Assembly: GCA_020736575.1 (NCBI GenBank)
Contig: JAGPYM010000027.1
Coordinates: forward strand, 186,001 to 250,000
Source of the DNA: Thelonectria olida
Lineage: Eukaryota > Ascomycota > Sordariomycetes > Hypocreales > Nectriaceae
Direction of reading: 5' to 3'
Length of the DNA stretch: 64,000 nucleotides
Part shown: piece after piece, positions 44,558 to 56,500 of the stretch
Layout of the letters: the number at the start of each line of letters is the position of its first letter
Numbering within the stretch: the stretch's first letter is position 1
Notes under the pieces: model-generated
Databases searched by the model: none
What the model was told of the DNA's origin: nothing
The model's input: the letters and a program-made list of their open reading frames with translations, nothing else
Made by a program: the position numbers and the translations under genes

Positions 44558-45339
44558 GGTGGTGGTGACGGTGATGTGTGCAAGTTTGAATCAAGAGTCG
44601 AGTGCAATGGAAGCGATATGGATAAACTTGTCCAGTGACTGATAGCAAATTCTTTTCGTCACAAACCCAAACGTGGCATCCAAGCGCTCTTATACTACGA
44701 TCATTTTACCATTTATTCCACAGCAATGGGTCCTCCAGTCAAAAGTTGAGGAGCCATAAGCCCGTGTCGATGTTGTTGGCCTCGACGGTTTTGTTGGGAC
44801 AGACACATGAAAAGCCGCTCAGGGGAGAATGATGGATCCCGAGGCTAGAAGACGCCTGGAAGACCCCCACTAAGTAGAAAAGATCAACTACAAAGAAAGG
44901 CCTTTGGTTCAGTCGGGCTTGTGAAGAAGCCGACGGAGTTCTGATTTCCTTGTTTTTATGTCGGTGCCTAGTTGAAGTGATTGTAGTGAAGTTGTTGGCG
45001 ATGAGCGCAGAATTACAATGGTTGGGGACCGCCCCAGCTGGTATTTTCCATCATGGATCGATTGGATCTCTCCACAACCACAAGCCTCGTTGCGCCAGAA
45101 ACAAGGGTCCGTCTGAACATAACAAAACACATACATCACGCAAAGTCGAGAACTAGTATGCTTCGGTCAGCATCTATAAGTCACGGCATAAATTTCGTTA
45201 TCTCGTCAACCATCAGGCATTGGAAGACTCTGCCCACAGGTAAACAGAACATGGTGAGATTGGAAGCGCCTCACGCCATTGCCTCGCTTGAAAACCCTTG
45301 ACTTGGTCATCACAATCACCTCGGCGGCCCAAGATACGT
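44558..45339. other. intergenic region between PAQR gene and TMA7
   Basis: PAQR promoter and the 3' flank of TMA7. No further gene is visible. Confidence 0.5.
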
Positions 45340-45749
45340 CTATTTCTTGCCGCTCTTCTTGATGCCCTGCTGGCCAGTGTTGAGAGGTCCCTTCTTGCCA
45401 CTAGCCTTGTTGGCCATCTCCTTGCGAGCCTTCTCCTCTGTAGTTGTGTCAGCCAAAACTCTTGTTCACCGTCTGTTTCGTGCCGTCGTCGGTGCCTGTG
45501 CGCGAGGCGCGAGCGATCGTGTAAAAGTATAAGAATTCGGGACGTCGTACCAGCACGCTTCTTCTCGAGGAAAGCCATGTCGTCTTCGTCGAGCTCCTTG
45601 GCTTGCTTCTTTGCCGCCTTGAGGGGCTTGGCCTTGCCGCCTAATGATTGATGGAGGGGTTAGTTGTCTGGAGTCTGTTGAAAATGGCGGGGTAAAATCA
45701 AGCACTGGAGAGGCCAGAAAGACTCACCGTCTCTGTTAGCGCCGCCCAT
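45340..45749 (-). CDS. TMA7: translation machinery-associated protein 7
   Basis: Three tiny exons (45728-45749, 45551-45640, 45340-45437) give a 69-residue, very basic protein. It begins MGGANRDGGKAKPLKAAKK, continues with KELDEDDMAFLEKKRAEEKA and ends GIKKSGKK, matching the highly conserved TMA7/CCDC72 family both in length and at the termini. Yeast Tma7 co-purifies with ribosomes and its loss alters translation. The 87- and 113-nt introns are long relative to the coding exons, which is common for small ribosomal-type genes. It is divergent from the PRP4 kinase gene, sharing a 759-base promoter region. It is easily missed because no single frame is long. Confidence 0.93.
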
Positions 45750-46508
45750 GATGATTGAGTTGTGTGGTGTTTTGGAAGGAGATTGAAGAGAAAGAACGGA
45801 TGAAGTTTGGAAAAGGCTGTGGCGAAGTTGTCGTCGCAAAAAGTCGGGAGTCAGCAGAAAAGACCCTTTGACCTTCCGTCCACAGGCGGTCCTTCCTCCA
45901 ACCAAAACAGCCCGGCTCTCAAAGCCGCCCAGAGGCAGCCCGCGGTAGGCGCCCCACGGCGGTGAACCCACTAAAGAAGGCGCTCTCATCTCACTGGAGT
46001 CGCTAGAATCACCTGTCAGTCAGGTGCCTAGTCAACGCCAATCAATCGAGGCTCCGGTCGGCGATAAGCATCTGTGTGCTTACCTAATCGGGCATGGTTC
46101 GGGACTTCCCAGTTCAAATCATCATTGACCAACTTCTCAAGGTTTGCGCTCGCTGACAGCATCTCATGTTCAATCACAACGAGAGACAACCTCAACCCTG
46201 AAGTGCCAGAGCTTCCGCCATACACCATACACGCGCAGATACATGCGAGTTAGTCCGACATCTTTTCGCGGAAAGTCAGAAACTCGTCGCGCTACCTTCT
46301 TCCTTTCCTCACTCGTTTCCATCCGTTTCAGCACCAGCCTCCACCCTTCAGTTTCGACCTTGAGCCCAGTACGAGTCACCATTGATCCGGTTCGGCTCTT
46401 TTCCCATTACGCTCTATTGCCAAATTCGCTGTGCTGACACTCCTGCCTTCTTCTCCTCAAGGCCTCAAAACTCATTCAAAGATTGTATTCCATCGTACGT
46501 GAGACACC
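45750..46508. promoter_or_regulatory. divergent promoter of TMA7 and PRP4 kinase
   Basis: The spacer between two housekeeping genes transcribed in opposite directions. The PRP4 side (46260-46500) is pyrimidine-rich. No gene is present. Confidence 0.5.
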
Positions 46509-49500
46509 ATGACGTCCAGTTCGGACGAGGGCGAGATCGTTGAGAATGGCGTTGAGGATTTGAAGGCAACTTCACTACGGCACCCTGAAGGAAGCGGTGT
46601 TGACCGTCAAGACAGAAATCGAAGCAGACTTTCCACTCCAGACTACGACTCAGCCTCCAGGTACAGCAATACCTCGCGACGAAGCCCCTCGCCTCGCGGC
46701 TACAAGCGCCCGCACGATGACAGGGACAGAGATCGAGATTATTACTCCGGAAGGAACCGCGACTACCCATCGAGACCTTTGCGTGGCCAGTACGATGATC
46801 CGCGACGCGATGATCCCCGAAGATCACGCGCCTACGACGACCTAGACCGCCCAGTATCCCACGCTTCAGACTACAACTATGAAACCCGCGATCGCGACCG
46901 CAGTCGTGACAGAGATGGGTACCGCGACAGGGACCGCGACCGGTATTCCAACAAGCGTCCCCGGAATCGCAGCAGGTCTCCTCACCGTTCAAACCGTGCT
47001 GAGAGGGGGAGGTTCGATCGATTCGTCAGAGAAGGCCAATACGACCGACGTGAAGATTCCAATGGACTGAAGTACGATGATGACCGTTCTTCGCGAGAGG
47101 GAGGGTTTTCGTCCAAGAGGACCCCAGTAGGAGAGGCTTCACGCACCCGAGAACATGATGCTAAACGGGACAAAGGGACTGCAAACGGACATGACTCCAG
47201 GGCTTCCCAAAGGTACGACCAACACGATGTCCTACCTTGCCGCTATAAACTGACCAGACATGACAGGGTATCCTTCACTCAACCCGGGCCCAAAGCGAAG
47301 CCTGCGCCGCAGCCAGAAGCCGACGAGGACTTTGAAGAGCCAGAGCCGATTGATGAAGAGGCCGAGATTGAGCGACGCCGGAAACGCCGTGAGGAAATCC
47401 TCGCCAAGTCAAGTTCTGCAACTCCGCTTCTCCTTCACGCCGTTGGTGCTGCTAGCAAGGCTCGTGCAGAATCACCCATGACCAGTCAGGCCGACACTCC
47501 GATGAAATCACAGTCCGAAATTGGGACGCCTCGAACGCCTCGATCCGGTACGGCAGAAGTCAGTTCACTGCGGCGGAGGGAAACTAATGTGCTTACAGAT
47601 TTAGCATCGCCTCGGTCACCCGGGTCTCACGATGAGCTTTCACCCGGCGGAATCAACCTCCTCGATGACAGCGCGCTGATGAATATGCATGGAAAACCCA
47701 AAGCCGATGATGAGGACGGACCTTCCGCAGCCGACTATGATCCCACGGTTGATATGAGGGAGGACGAGAAGCGGGATGAGCTTCGACATGGGCATGTCGT
47801 TCTTCACGGTGAGCATGTCACGCCAGACCAGAAAACCCAGAAGGAGCCACAGGAACCAGAGCCCGAGAAGCCTGCAGGAGATGACGATGACAATGATGAG
47901 GACTTTGATATGTTCGCCGAGGACTTTGATGAAGATAGGTACGCTACCAAGCCTACGGCACCTCCAGCACCTGCCGAGGCCAACGGTGCATCACCCGATT
48001 CACAACAAGTTACCCAGGGTGGCATCCTAGAAGGGGATGACAAGGACGGATACTACAAGATTCGAATTGGCGAGGTCCTCAACGGGCGATACCAGATTCA
48101 GTCAGCACTAGGAAAGGGTATGTTCTCAGGCGTCGCTCGCGCAATCGACATCACCACCAAGAGGCCTGTAGCAATCAAGATGATGCGCAACAACGATGCG
48201 CTCCGAAAAGGAGGCTACACTGAGATTGCCATCCTGCAGAAGCTCAACGAGGCGGATCCAGACAACAAGAAGCACATTGTCAAGTTCGAGCGGTCGTTTG
48301 ATTACAAGGGCCATTTATGTATGGTCTTTGAGAATCTAAGCCTGAATTTGCGCGAGGTGTTGCGGAAATTTGGCAACAACGTTGGCATCAACTTGACGGC
48401 AACCCGAACGTATGCCTACCAGATCTTCGTGTCTTTAGCGCATATGCGCAAGTGCAGCATCATTCATGCCGATTTGAAGCCTGACAATATTCTGGTAAGC
48501 TGACGCCAACATTGCATCGAGGACTGGACTCATTGCTAACTTGGAATAGGTCAACGATAGTCGAAACGTTCTCAAGATTTGCGACTTGGGCACGGCGATT
48601 GACAGGTCCGACGCTGCGACAGCACATACTGAAATCACGCCGTATCTAGTGAGCCGATTCTATCGCGCACCAGAGATCATGCTCGGTATGCCATACGACT
48701 ATGCGGTCGACGTATGGTCCATCGGATGCACACTGTATGAGCTGTTTACAGGGAAGATCTTGTTCACGGGCGACAGCAACAACCAGATGCTCAAGGCCAT
48801 CATGGAAATCCGTGGCAAGTTTACTCCCAAGCTGTTCAAGCGAGGGCAGCTTGCAGCCGTTCACTTTGACGACAAGGGGCAGTTCATCAGCGTGGAACGA
48901 GACAAGGTTCTGAACAAGGTATGCCTGATTCTTCTTTCTTTCTTTCTCTCCTTGATCTTGCATGTTTTGGTTTTGGTTTTGTGTTCCCCCTTCTCTTCCC
49001 CCTTGCCCATGCCACCAACATCACGCGCCCGCTCGTTCCACAGACGAGGCATGCAGCTATTCCGTCTACTATTTTTGCCTCAGAATGACAAAGGTGGGTG
49101 GGTTGTGGGGGCTGTCGTAGGATTGGGGCTCTGCGTGTAAGCGCTTGGAGTTACTCGCTTGCAGCCAAAGCCTCCATCGGTCTTGTGGGGAAGTGTCGAG
49201 ATCAGCCAAGGTCAACCAGACAATTTCAGATGGTTGGATCTCGGCCTCCCTTGAACCCTTCAGAGGCCCAGCCACCGGAGAATAGCAGACGAGATGGCCT
49301 CATTGATGGGACGCTCACACGCCCGTCGAGGGGCCACCGATCCGGCTGCATCCGTTGACAAGCTCCCAACCGTATCCCCATACCAACCAGCCTCTTTGGC
49401 TGATGACCCCCTTGCGTGGTGTTAGTCGCAACAGCATCCCATTCTTTGATTGAGCTAGGCCACGGCCAAAGCGACCATGGGAATTCATCTCACTCCACCC

Positions 49501-49809
49501 GTTCTGATCACACACATTTGCACTTGCTACCCCGGTGTTTCTACATTTAGAACTTTGGGCGGATTGCTAACATGTCACTGCTTACAGACGGCTGTCAGAA
49601 CTCTCTCGGTGGTCAAACCCACCCGCGATCTGCGGACCCGGCTTATGGACGCGTCAAGGGGAATGAACGACAGCGAGACTCGTGATCTCAACCACTTTAT
49701 CGACCTTTTGGAGCACTGCCTAACACTTAACCCGGACAAGCGCATCAAGCCGGCAGATGCATTACGACACCCCTTCTTCACGTCAAGGGCGGGACATTCG
49801 CGAAGGTAG
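46509..49809 (+). CDS. prp4: PRP4 spliceosomal protein kinase
   Basis: Four exons (46509-47212, 47267-48494, 48550-48918, 49588-49809) give 840 residues. The N-terminal half is disordered, rich in Arg/Asp/Ser (RDRDRD-type runs), followed by acidic stretches. The kinase domain starts near residue 505: glycine loop GKGMFSG, VAIKMMR, catalytic HADLKPDNIL, DLGTA in place of DFG, and the PRP4 activation segment TPYLVSRFYRAPEI, then the CMGC insert. This kinase phosphorylates Prp6/Prp31 in the tri-snRNP and promotes spliceosome activation in the nucleus. The first intron (54 nt) has no stop and keeps frame if retained. The last intron, 669 nt, is about ten times longer than others in the window; its splice sites join conserved VLNK to TAVRTLSVVKPTRDL. 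Codon 1 fits the conserved acidic start. Confidence 0.93.
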
Positions 49810-52800
49810 AATGTCGTGGAAGAGATGGGTCGGATGGTGGAAGGACAGAGTGAGCTCTTTCTGAAACCATGTATGCAGGGTGAGACGTCTTGAGCTGTGG
49901 ACACTCTGAGACAAGTTAGAAGCGAAATAGACTTGGGTAGAACAAATCAGAGACCGGAGTTGGTGGCTTGCTACACTGCACGCTCGCGCTGACTATTGCA
50001 GTGGCGATGACAGATTGAGTATATTGGTGTACCTATTGATGTTTCTCTTGTCACGTCACATGGTGTCATGCCTTGCATTGTCTCGAACTCCAGTGAAGCC
50101 TAGAACCACGGAGTTAGCAGTTTACCAATCCTCCCTGCCTTCACTCTGATTCAAGCCCTGGTCCATGGGGGCTTGAATTTTGCTGTTTTCTTCTTCGTCC
50201 TCTGTTTCCTGCTTGCGTCAGACGAGGCAGGAATAGCAGTAGTTCATCCCATATGTCTGCCTTTTTTTCAGCATCCCCGCCCACCTTGTGACTGCGCCCC
50301 GGCGTAGGCTCCAGCCTAGGCAGAGAGACAGAGAGCCCACGGAACGGGTCCCTCGCCACGAAGAATATGACTCGTTCGATTTGTTGCTACGGGTAGGTAG
50401 TCATCGCTCGGGTGAGATGTGAGTAACCGACGCCAGCCTCGTTGTTCCGTCGCTCGCCGCCGCCCCCGTGTTTGAAGTCCGGAGAGATGCGAGTCGCCGC
50501 TTTCTTCAAGACCAACGCAGGGTGTCTTGTCGAAAATGCCGGGCGAAAATGGACGAGGTTGCCGATTGGGTAGAGCAACGGAAGGGGGAGGTTTCGGTGC
50601 ACCCGGGCGCGTGGCATGTGTTTGTTTGTGGCACATGACGGTGACGCGGGCTGTTGCATGGCTTGTTGGCTCGTCGTGTTGCGGGTTGGATTGTGCAAGG
50701 AGCCGTTGACGGACAGGAAGGGAGATGGGGAGATGCAGGGCGGGTGACGCGAGGATCCGATTTGGTTGTGAGGCTTTTGGAAGGATGAAGCAACAGGTGT
50801 TGTTCATTTGAGGGGGGGCAGTACGTGGTTGTGAAGCAGAAGTAAGGAATGAATGGGTGGGTTCATCGTGTAAGTCAGCTTCGAAGCCATCGCGACCACG
50901 GTGACAAGACGAAACCAACATTAACCACTACACCAGCAAATCACACTCTCTCGGTCACTTTCCAGGCATTTCGTGCATTACACAACATACTTCGTGTCTC
51001 TTCCATCTTGGTGGACAAGATTCTAAATAATCCCTTCGTCTCACACGGTCCCAACCCTCCCGTTCTCCGAGAAGTTTGCGTCTTCCCGTGCAACGCCAGG
51101 GTAGGACGAGCAAGGTTCTCAGAGACAAAAAGTCTTGTTTATTGTTTGTATCTCCTTTTGGGTGGCACAATGGTGTTGTCGTGAAGGGTGAGGGTGAGAC
51201 AGTGGTGTAGTGGCTGGGGAGGAAGGCAAGGGGAGGTTTGACAGATGGCCTAAGCAATGGTGGGTTTTTGAGCCGTTGTTGTCTTTGCATGCAAGAGGGT
51301 CATCGAGCAGGTCTAGGGTTGCAGATGAGGTTGGGTTTGTGTTCTTTTGGTGTCGTCGGTGCGACGAAGAGACAGATGCTGCTTGCTTACTTACATCGGT
51401 GCCTACATGCGAATTGAGGGTGAGGAGACGTGGACGGAGTGGCACAGGCTTCAAAGAACAAAAACAATATCTAGATATCCAAAGGCTACATGACCAAGAT
51501 ACAAATGCAGACAGACATACAGGAACAGCACAACATGTTTGCAGATGTCATCCTGCTGTTCCACGTTTGTGAGCAATGAAGCTCTAGGGTAGCCCCGACG
51601 ATGTTGGCAATAGTGGAAGCAGCCAATCCATGCATGCACCTGACGGAAGAAACGGATAGACGAAACATGTATGGGATACTGCCTCTTCACAATGTTATGC
51701 ATCGCATCTCATCGCATCGATGAACCGTTTCAGCGCCCAATCTACCTGCAACAAGCATGCGACTCCCACCGCGTCGCCTGAAATTCAACGTTCAAGGCCA
51801 ACCCATGTTTTGGATGATGGATGCGTCTCCCTCCCTTGACCGTTTGCCCGCCGTCCGTGTCACCCCTGACCTGCTCCCCCCATCTTTTGCTTCTTTTGCC
51901 CCAACTGCCAAGTTCGTTCTCGGCCTCGCAAAAGAAAAGAAAATTCTCTGTGCGCGTTTTTGCCGCAGCAGGGCACGGAGCACGGGACAGGGATGGATCC
52001 ATCCATCCATCCATCAATCAGCCTCACTTCTCTTTTTTGGGGCTTTGGGCTGCCATGGGATGGGGCGAGGGCGGAGGAAAAGACGAGAGCGAGAGAGGGC
52101 GAGACCCTCATTTGGGCGTCAACAAAGGCTGACGAAATTAAACGGCCGAGGTCGTGGAGAGAGATTAGACGTCATGAGAGACAGAGACAGATACGTATGC
52201 TGCCCTGAGGCAATTGGTGCGCACTGAAGTACCTCGGCGAGTCAGAGCCTGGACGCATCGAAATTGCAAGCTGGCCTTTGGTCGCAAAAGATGCATATTG
52301 ACGAGATGACCATGGACGAGGAGCTGAAAAGGGATCACGAATAGGTTTAATGAACAGGGACCCTGCAGCTTAGGCCCAACGGATGAACAGGCCTGTAGAG
52401 TGTTTGAGGCGCCTCACGCGCCTTGTTTTTTTATTTTTTATTTGGTGTATTATCCCATTGACGGATGAACCACGTCCGTCCGCCTCAACAAGGCTTCTAT
52501 TTTTTTCTTTCCTTTTTTTGTGGTCTTGCTTTTTTTTCCTGTTGCCTCGTTCGCCCCGCGTTTCATTCACATTGTGACGAGGTGCAAAATGACGCTGTGG
52601 CAAAGGGGTTCGCGAACATCACGTATCACAGGTGAGCCATGTTCGCTTCCGTGGGTTTGATCTGCGGCAGCGGGGAGCCCGGCTGAAAGAAAATGCGTCA
52701 ATCAACCATCACAAGGTTGTTTCGCCCCGTGGTCGATCGCCTTCGTTGGACGTCAACAGTGCAAGGGGAACGAACGCAACGGGGCTGCTGCGAGACGAGA

Positions 52801-53119
52801 AGACGTTCACTCGAGGGATCTGTGTTGTGCCACGGCGCCTTGTTTTTCTTCATCAGGCGAGATTGTCTTGTCTTGTCTCGTCTTGGGTGGCATGTGCGAA
52901 TAGTGTGTCTGGTGAGGCTGATCAGCGTTTGTGGTGATTGATGCCCTTGCGGTGACGAGAGGATCGGCTTTGGATGTTGTCATCGATGCCTTCTCCCCAG
53001 CCAAGGGTCGCGCAAATCGGCGGCTGACTTTGCTGGCTTGTCTCTGTCTCTGTTGATCGTGACACAATCCCGATCAGATTCGCATCGCGCCCTTGCTGGT
53101 TGCTTGTCTCGTAGACGCC
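49810..53119. other. 3.3 kb gene-free stretch
   Basis: After the PRP4 stop no coherent gene is seen. Frames up to about 200 codons at 50316-50921 (minus) and 51757-52227 (plus) are low-complexity or Arg/Pro/Ser-rich without motifs and overlap others in several frames, which is typical of chance frames in GC-rich DNA. An ATCC microsatellite is at 51996-52020 and T-runs lie near 52,430-52,540. Confidence 0.5.
51996..52020. repeat. ATCC microsatellite
   Basis: Tandem copies of the tetranucleotide ATCC ending in an imperfect ATCA unit, in non-coding DNA. Confidence 0.8.
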
Positions 53120-53584
53120 TTAGAACTTCGGATGATGGCACTTGAACGATTGATACCACCAGGCCTCTACCTTCACATCATAATCCTCCCATGCCTTCTC
53201 CCCCTTCCCCCTATCATCCTTGTCATAATCCCCCACCTTGGTCGCGTTCGTCGGCTCAATGCACCGCGTATTGTTCGTCCATCCAACCATGGGTGATTTC
53301 TTCCCTTCGCACTGCTCCCCGGCAAAGACGACGCACACGAGCTGGTTGTCCATCGACATGCGCGGGTCGTAGACGCGCATGGACCAGCTGGGCTCCGAGA
53401 TGTCGTAGCAGGTGTCGTCCTGGACGCCCTGTCGTGTGTAGTGGTAGCAGTACTTGAAGCGGCTGCGATCGCAGGGGCAGTTGCTGTTGATGATGGTTGT
53501 GGTGTTGAACCTCGCTGCTGCCGATAGGGCGGGCAATATCGCGAGCGTCGTGGCCAATAGCCCAGCTACTTGTGTCGTTTTCAT
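53120..53584 (-). CDS. small secreted cysteine-rich protein (effector-like)
   Basis: One exon encodes 154 residues. The start at 53584 opens a clear signal peptide (MKTTQVAGLLATTLAILPALSAAA); the same frame runs further upstream but without it. The mature part of about 130 residues has eight Cys (a CPC pair, then single Cys in KYC, DDTC, LVC, EQC, RC and FKC), enough for four disulfides. Several NxT sequons follow the signal and lie in the middle. The last 50 residues are rich in charged and aromatic residues, ending in FKCHHPKF. I recognise no family. Size, secretion and cysteine content are those of fungal effector or toxin-like small secreted proteins, but a structural wall role is possible. 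It lies alone in a gene-poor region, flanked by 3.3 and 6.9 kb without genes. Confidence 0.75.
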   Translation of the reverse strand: MKTTQVAGLLATTLAILPALSAAARFNTTTIINSNCPCDRSRFKYCYHYTRQGVQDDTCYDISEPSWSMRVYDPRMSMDNQLVCVVFAGEQCEGKKSPMVGWTNNTRCIEPTNATKVGDYDKDDRGKGEKAWEDYDVKVEAWWYQSFKCHHPKF

Positions 53585-56500
53585 ATTGCGTGTCGTTGAG
53601 AGACGTCTGTAGATGTCTGCGGTGCTTGTGTGTCCTTCATTTTCGGATTCGCCGTAACCTTGATGACTTACACGGAGCGTCAAACTTTGACTGCTGTACG
53701 TATGGAAATTCTCAGTTCTTGTCCTATTCGCGCACGTCCACTGCCTACAACTACGAGACTCACCGTGGCCCGTCATCCTCCGCTCGACTCCAAAGCACAC
53801 GACAACATACATCTCCTGTTCAACAGAGGAGTCGCGGAGTCTCAACTCCTCCTTGTCCAGGGTAGTCTCTTGTTTGACATCCGTCGTCACCCAGCACCGA
53901 GGCACCGAGACGGGCCACGGAACAGACTCCACCACTGAACTCTCAGACGGGTGACAGATCAGGAGATGACCGGGAGCTTGCCGGTCCTCTGTGGCTTGTG
54001 CCTGGACGCTCACACTGATCCTCACGTGAGTTGTCCATGACACACAGGTGAAGGGAGTGGCACAGGAGGAGGCTACTGCCGGTAGTCAGAGCCAGAGTGA
54101 CGTTGGATGGTGCCACGGACGGAGGACTGGTGCCACCTTCACCTCGCCCGCCTGGCATCGGTCTCGGCAGACGGAGTCCAAGCCTCTTCGCCTACAACTG
54201 CACCAAAGCACCTCCCGATCCTCCACTGAAGCTCTCGACACCCATTCGCCCATGCACAAGAGAGGAAGAGGAAAAGGGCTGGCTCTGGTCGTGAACACAC
54301 TGCATTAGCATCCCTCCAGGCGCTCTCCCAACGCACCGGAAGCCCATCCCCGCGCCAAACCCGCCACCGTCGCAGCGTCGTCGTCGCCGCCGCAGCGCCG
54401 TTAGTGGTCAAGATCGCCGTTTTGACTTCGGCCACGGCGAGAAGCGTTTCGCGGGACCGGCAGCGCCAACGCCATGCGACGAACATGTGGCCTTGGTTGG
54501 CCCCGGATTTTGCAAGTCATGGCCGCTCCCCGATATGGGCCAAGGCCATGGGCACGTTATCAAAATTGGGAATGGTCCAGCCGCCAGTGTTTGCGAGAGG
54601 GCTGGGACAATTCAAGGGAGCTGGCGGGGTTCCCAATGAATGGTTGGTTCCTGGTCCTCCGGGTTGATATTGGGGAGCCAATGCGGCTTCGTCTTCGCAT
54701 CCTTGCGTCGACGCTTCGATGCACTCTGAAAGCGGTGAATCTGCGAGGGGTCCTTTGCAGCAATGCCGGTCTGCAACTTGGACTTTGAACGATCGAAGCT
54801 GATCGACCCATCTCGAAACGTGCGCCATCCTTGCTTGAGCGAGGTGAGGGAGCTTGAGCAAATCGTATGCTCCAAGTCGGACTAAGTAGGCAAGCCTGTT
54901 TACTCCAGGACGATGGCTAACCATTTGTTGGTTGACGGCCCCTCCCATCGATCGATGGTGCATGAATCTTCCAGCAGCAGAGACGGTGAGCTTGTTTGGA
55001 AAGCGTATCGACCGTGGTAGCACCCGCAATTCCTCGGACCACGGTCACGTCCGAGCTTGGAAACTACGGGTTGTTTCTCTACGAGATCCCGGGAGGGATA
55101 CGAATACTGGGGAGATGGCTTGATCTAGACTGAGACTGGGAAATGTTGGGGAAAAGCAGGCGATTTCGCCTTGTGTCAGGCCTTGCTTCCCGTCTCTATT
55201 TGGTCCGGTGACTATGCAAGGCTTGCAGCCAGCCCAAGTCTACCACCTTGGGGTGGCGGACGGGACATGTTAGTGGTGTGCTCGGAAGCTCTCCAAGCTC
55301 GCCGCTCAGCTCTTACCTCCCCGATCGAGTTTCGGCTCGATGTGATGTTGGTCTTGTGCCGGAAGGGATGCATTGGCAGTGCCGGCTGACCAGATTCGCT
55401 GAATGCACCTTTTGCAGCATGACTCGGGGACTGTGTGCGATGGGCAATCTCGAGATAGGCACCGCCGGCCGTGATTGGACAAAGAGCTGTTCACCTTGAC
55501 CGTTTCTCTGCAAGATTCCTTCGGATGGACATTACCTCCCCCAACCCCAATCTATCGCAGATGCACCCACGAGCCAATGAGAGCCCGTAGACGGCACCCA
55601 ACTCCGGCTCTCGACGGACAGACCGGCCAGCGGCGACGGTCGAATCAGGAGACGGCGTCACTTGTCGTCTGCATGCAAAGCTGCATATTAATAAGACTCG
55701 GCAAGGTAAGGTGACGGTGTGTGTTGCGGTTATCCACCGGTCAGCCACAGCGAGCAGGATTTTGTGACGGCTTGACTGCGATAATCAGCCCATGCATGAA
55801 CTGAATCAACTCCTGTTTGGCCGAGTGCTTCAGGTGGTGGGAGTGGATGAGAATCAGCTAGCGGGACAGGGCCAGATTTGGGTGATGAAATGATGAAATG
55901 GATGTGCAAGTCAATAACTAAAGTGAGCGAGTGCTTGCGTGCGGATGTACGAAATACTGTTCGAGATAGATAGATGGACTGGACGGCGCTGATCCTGAGG
56001 TATTCAGAAGCGTCATGCCACGCCTCAGGTAGAGTGGATGATCGACGCCCCAGACTTGGAAGGGAGATTGAGATGGCTCTGTGAGGCACTTTGACACCAG
56101 GGGAGTCAGTGCTACACTTGCAGAATCACGGCTGCTAGCGATGGAAGTCTTTGAGGAATGAGGCCATGTGCTGGGTCCCTGAGGACGCCCTGGGTCAGCG
56201 CTGGGGTGCTGCCATGGGCGAGAATGATAGCGTGGTATTCGATGGATCAGGGCCAGTCGCCAGTGGACATTGGACGGTCCTTGGGTCCTCCCCCCTTGCT
56301 GGGTGCATGTCGGTGATCCATGTCGCTCGTTTCTCGGTGGAGCTCTCTCTTGATCGTTTGTTTGTTGTTGTTGGTGGTCTGTGTGTGTGTCTGTGACGTT
56401 GGGCGCAAAGGGCGACTGGAGATCGAGGGATCATGCCCAATCGGGTTAAGCGCCTCCCGTGATTTGACATGCCACCGGGCCACCCTTGCATCGTCACTTT

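Noticed and set aside
43589..44638. Plus-strand open frame of 349 codons antisense to the PAQR gene
   Set aside because: It lies opposite well-conserved PAQR exons, has no motif of its own, and includes the antisense of introns; it is a shadow frame.
48919..49140. Open frame running on from PRP4 exon 3
   Set aside because: Conserved PRP4 sequence resumes only at 49588; the read-through part is low complexity and lacks the kinase C-lobe end.
49401..49507. Possible box C/D snoRNA inside the PRP4 intron
   Set aside because: Only short matches to the C and D boxes with no terminal stem; too weak to list as a feature, mentioned only as a reason to check the intron.
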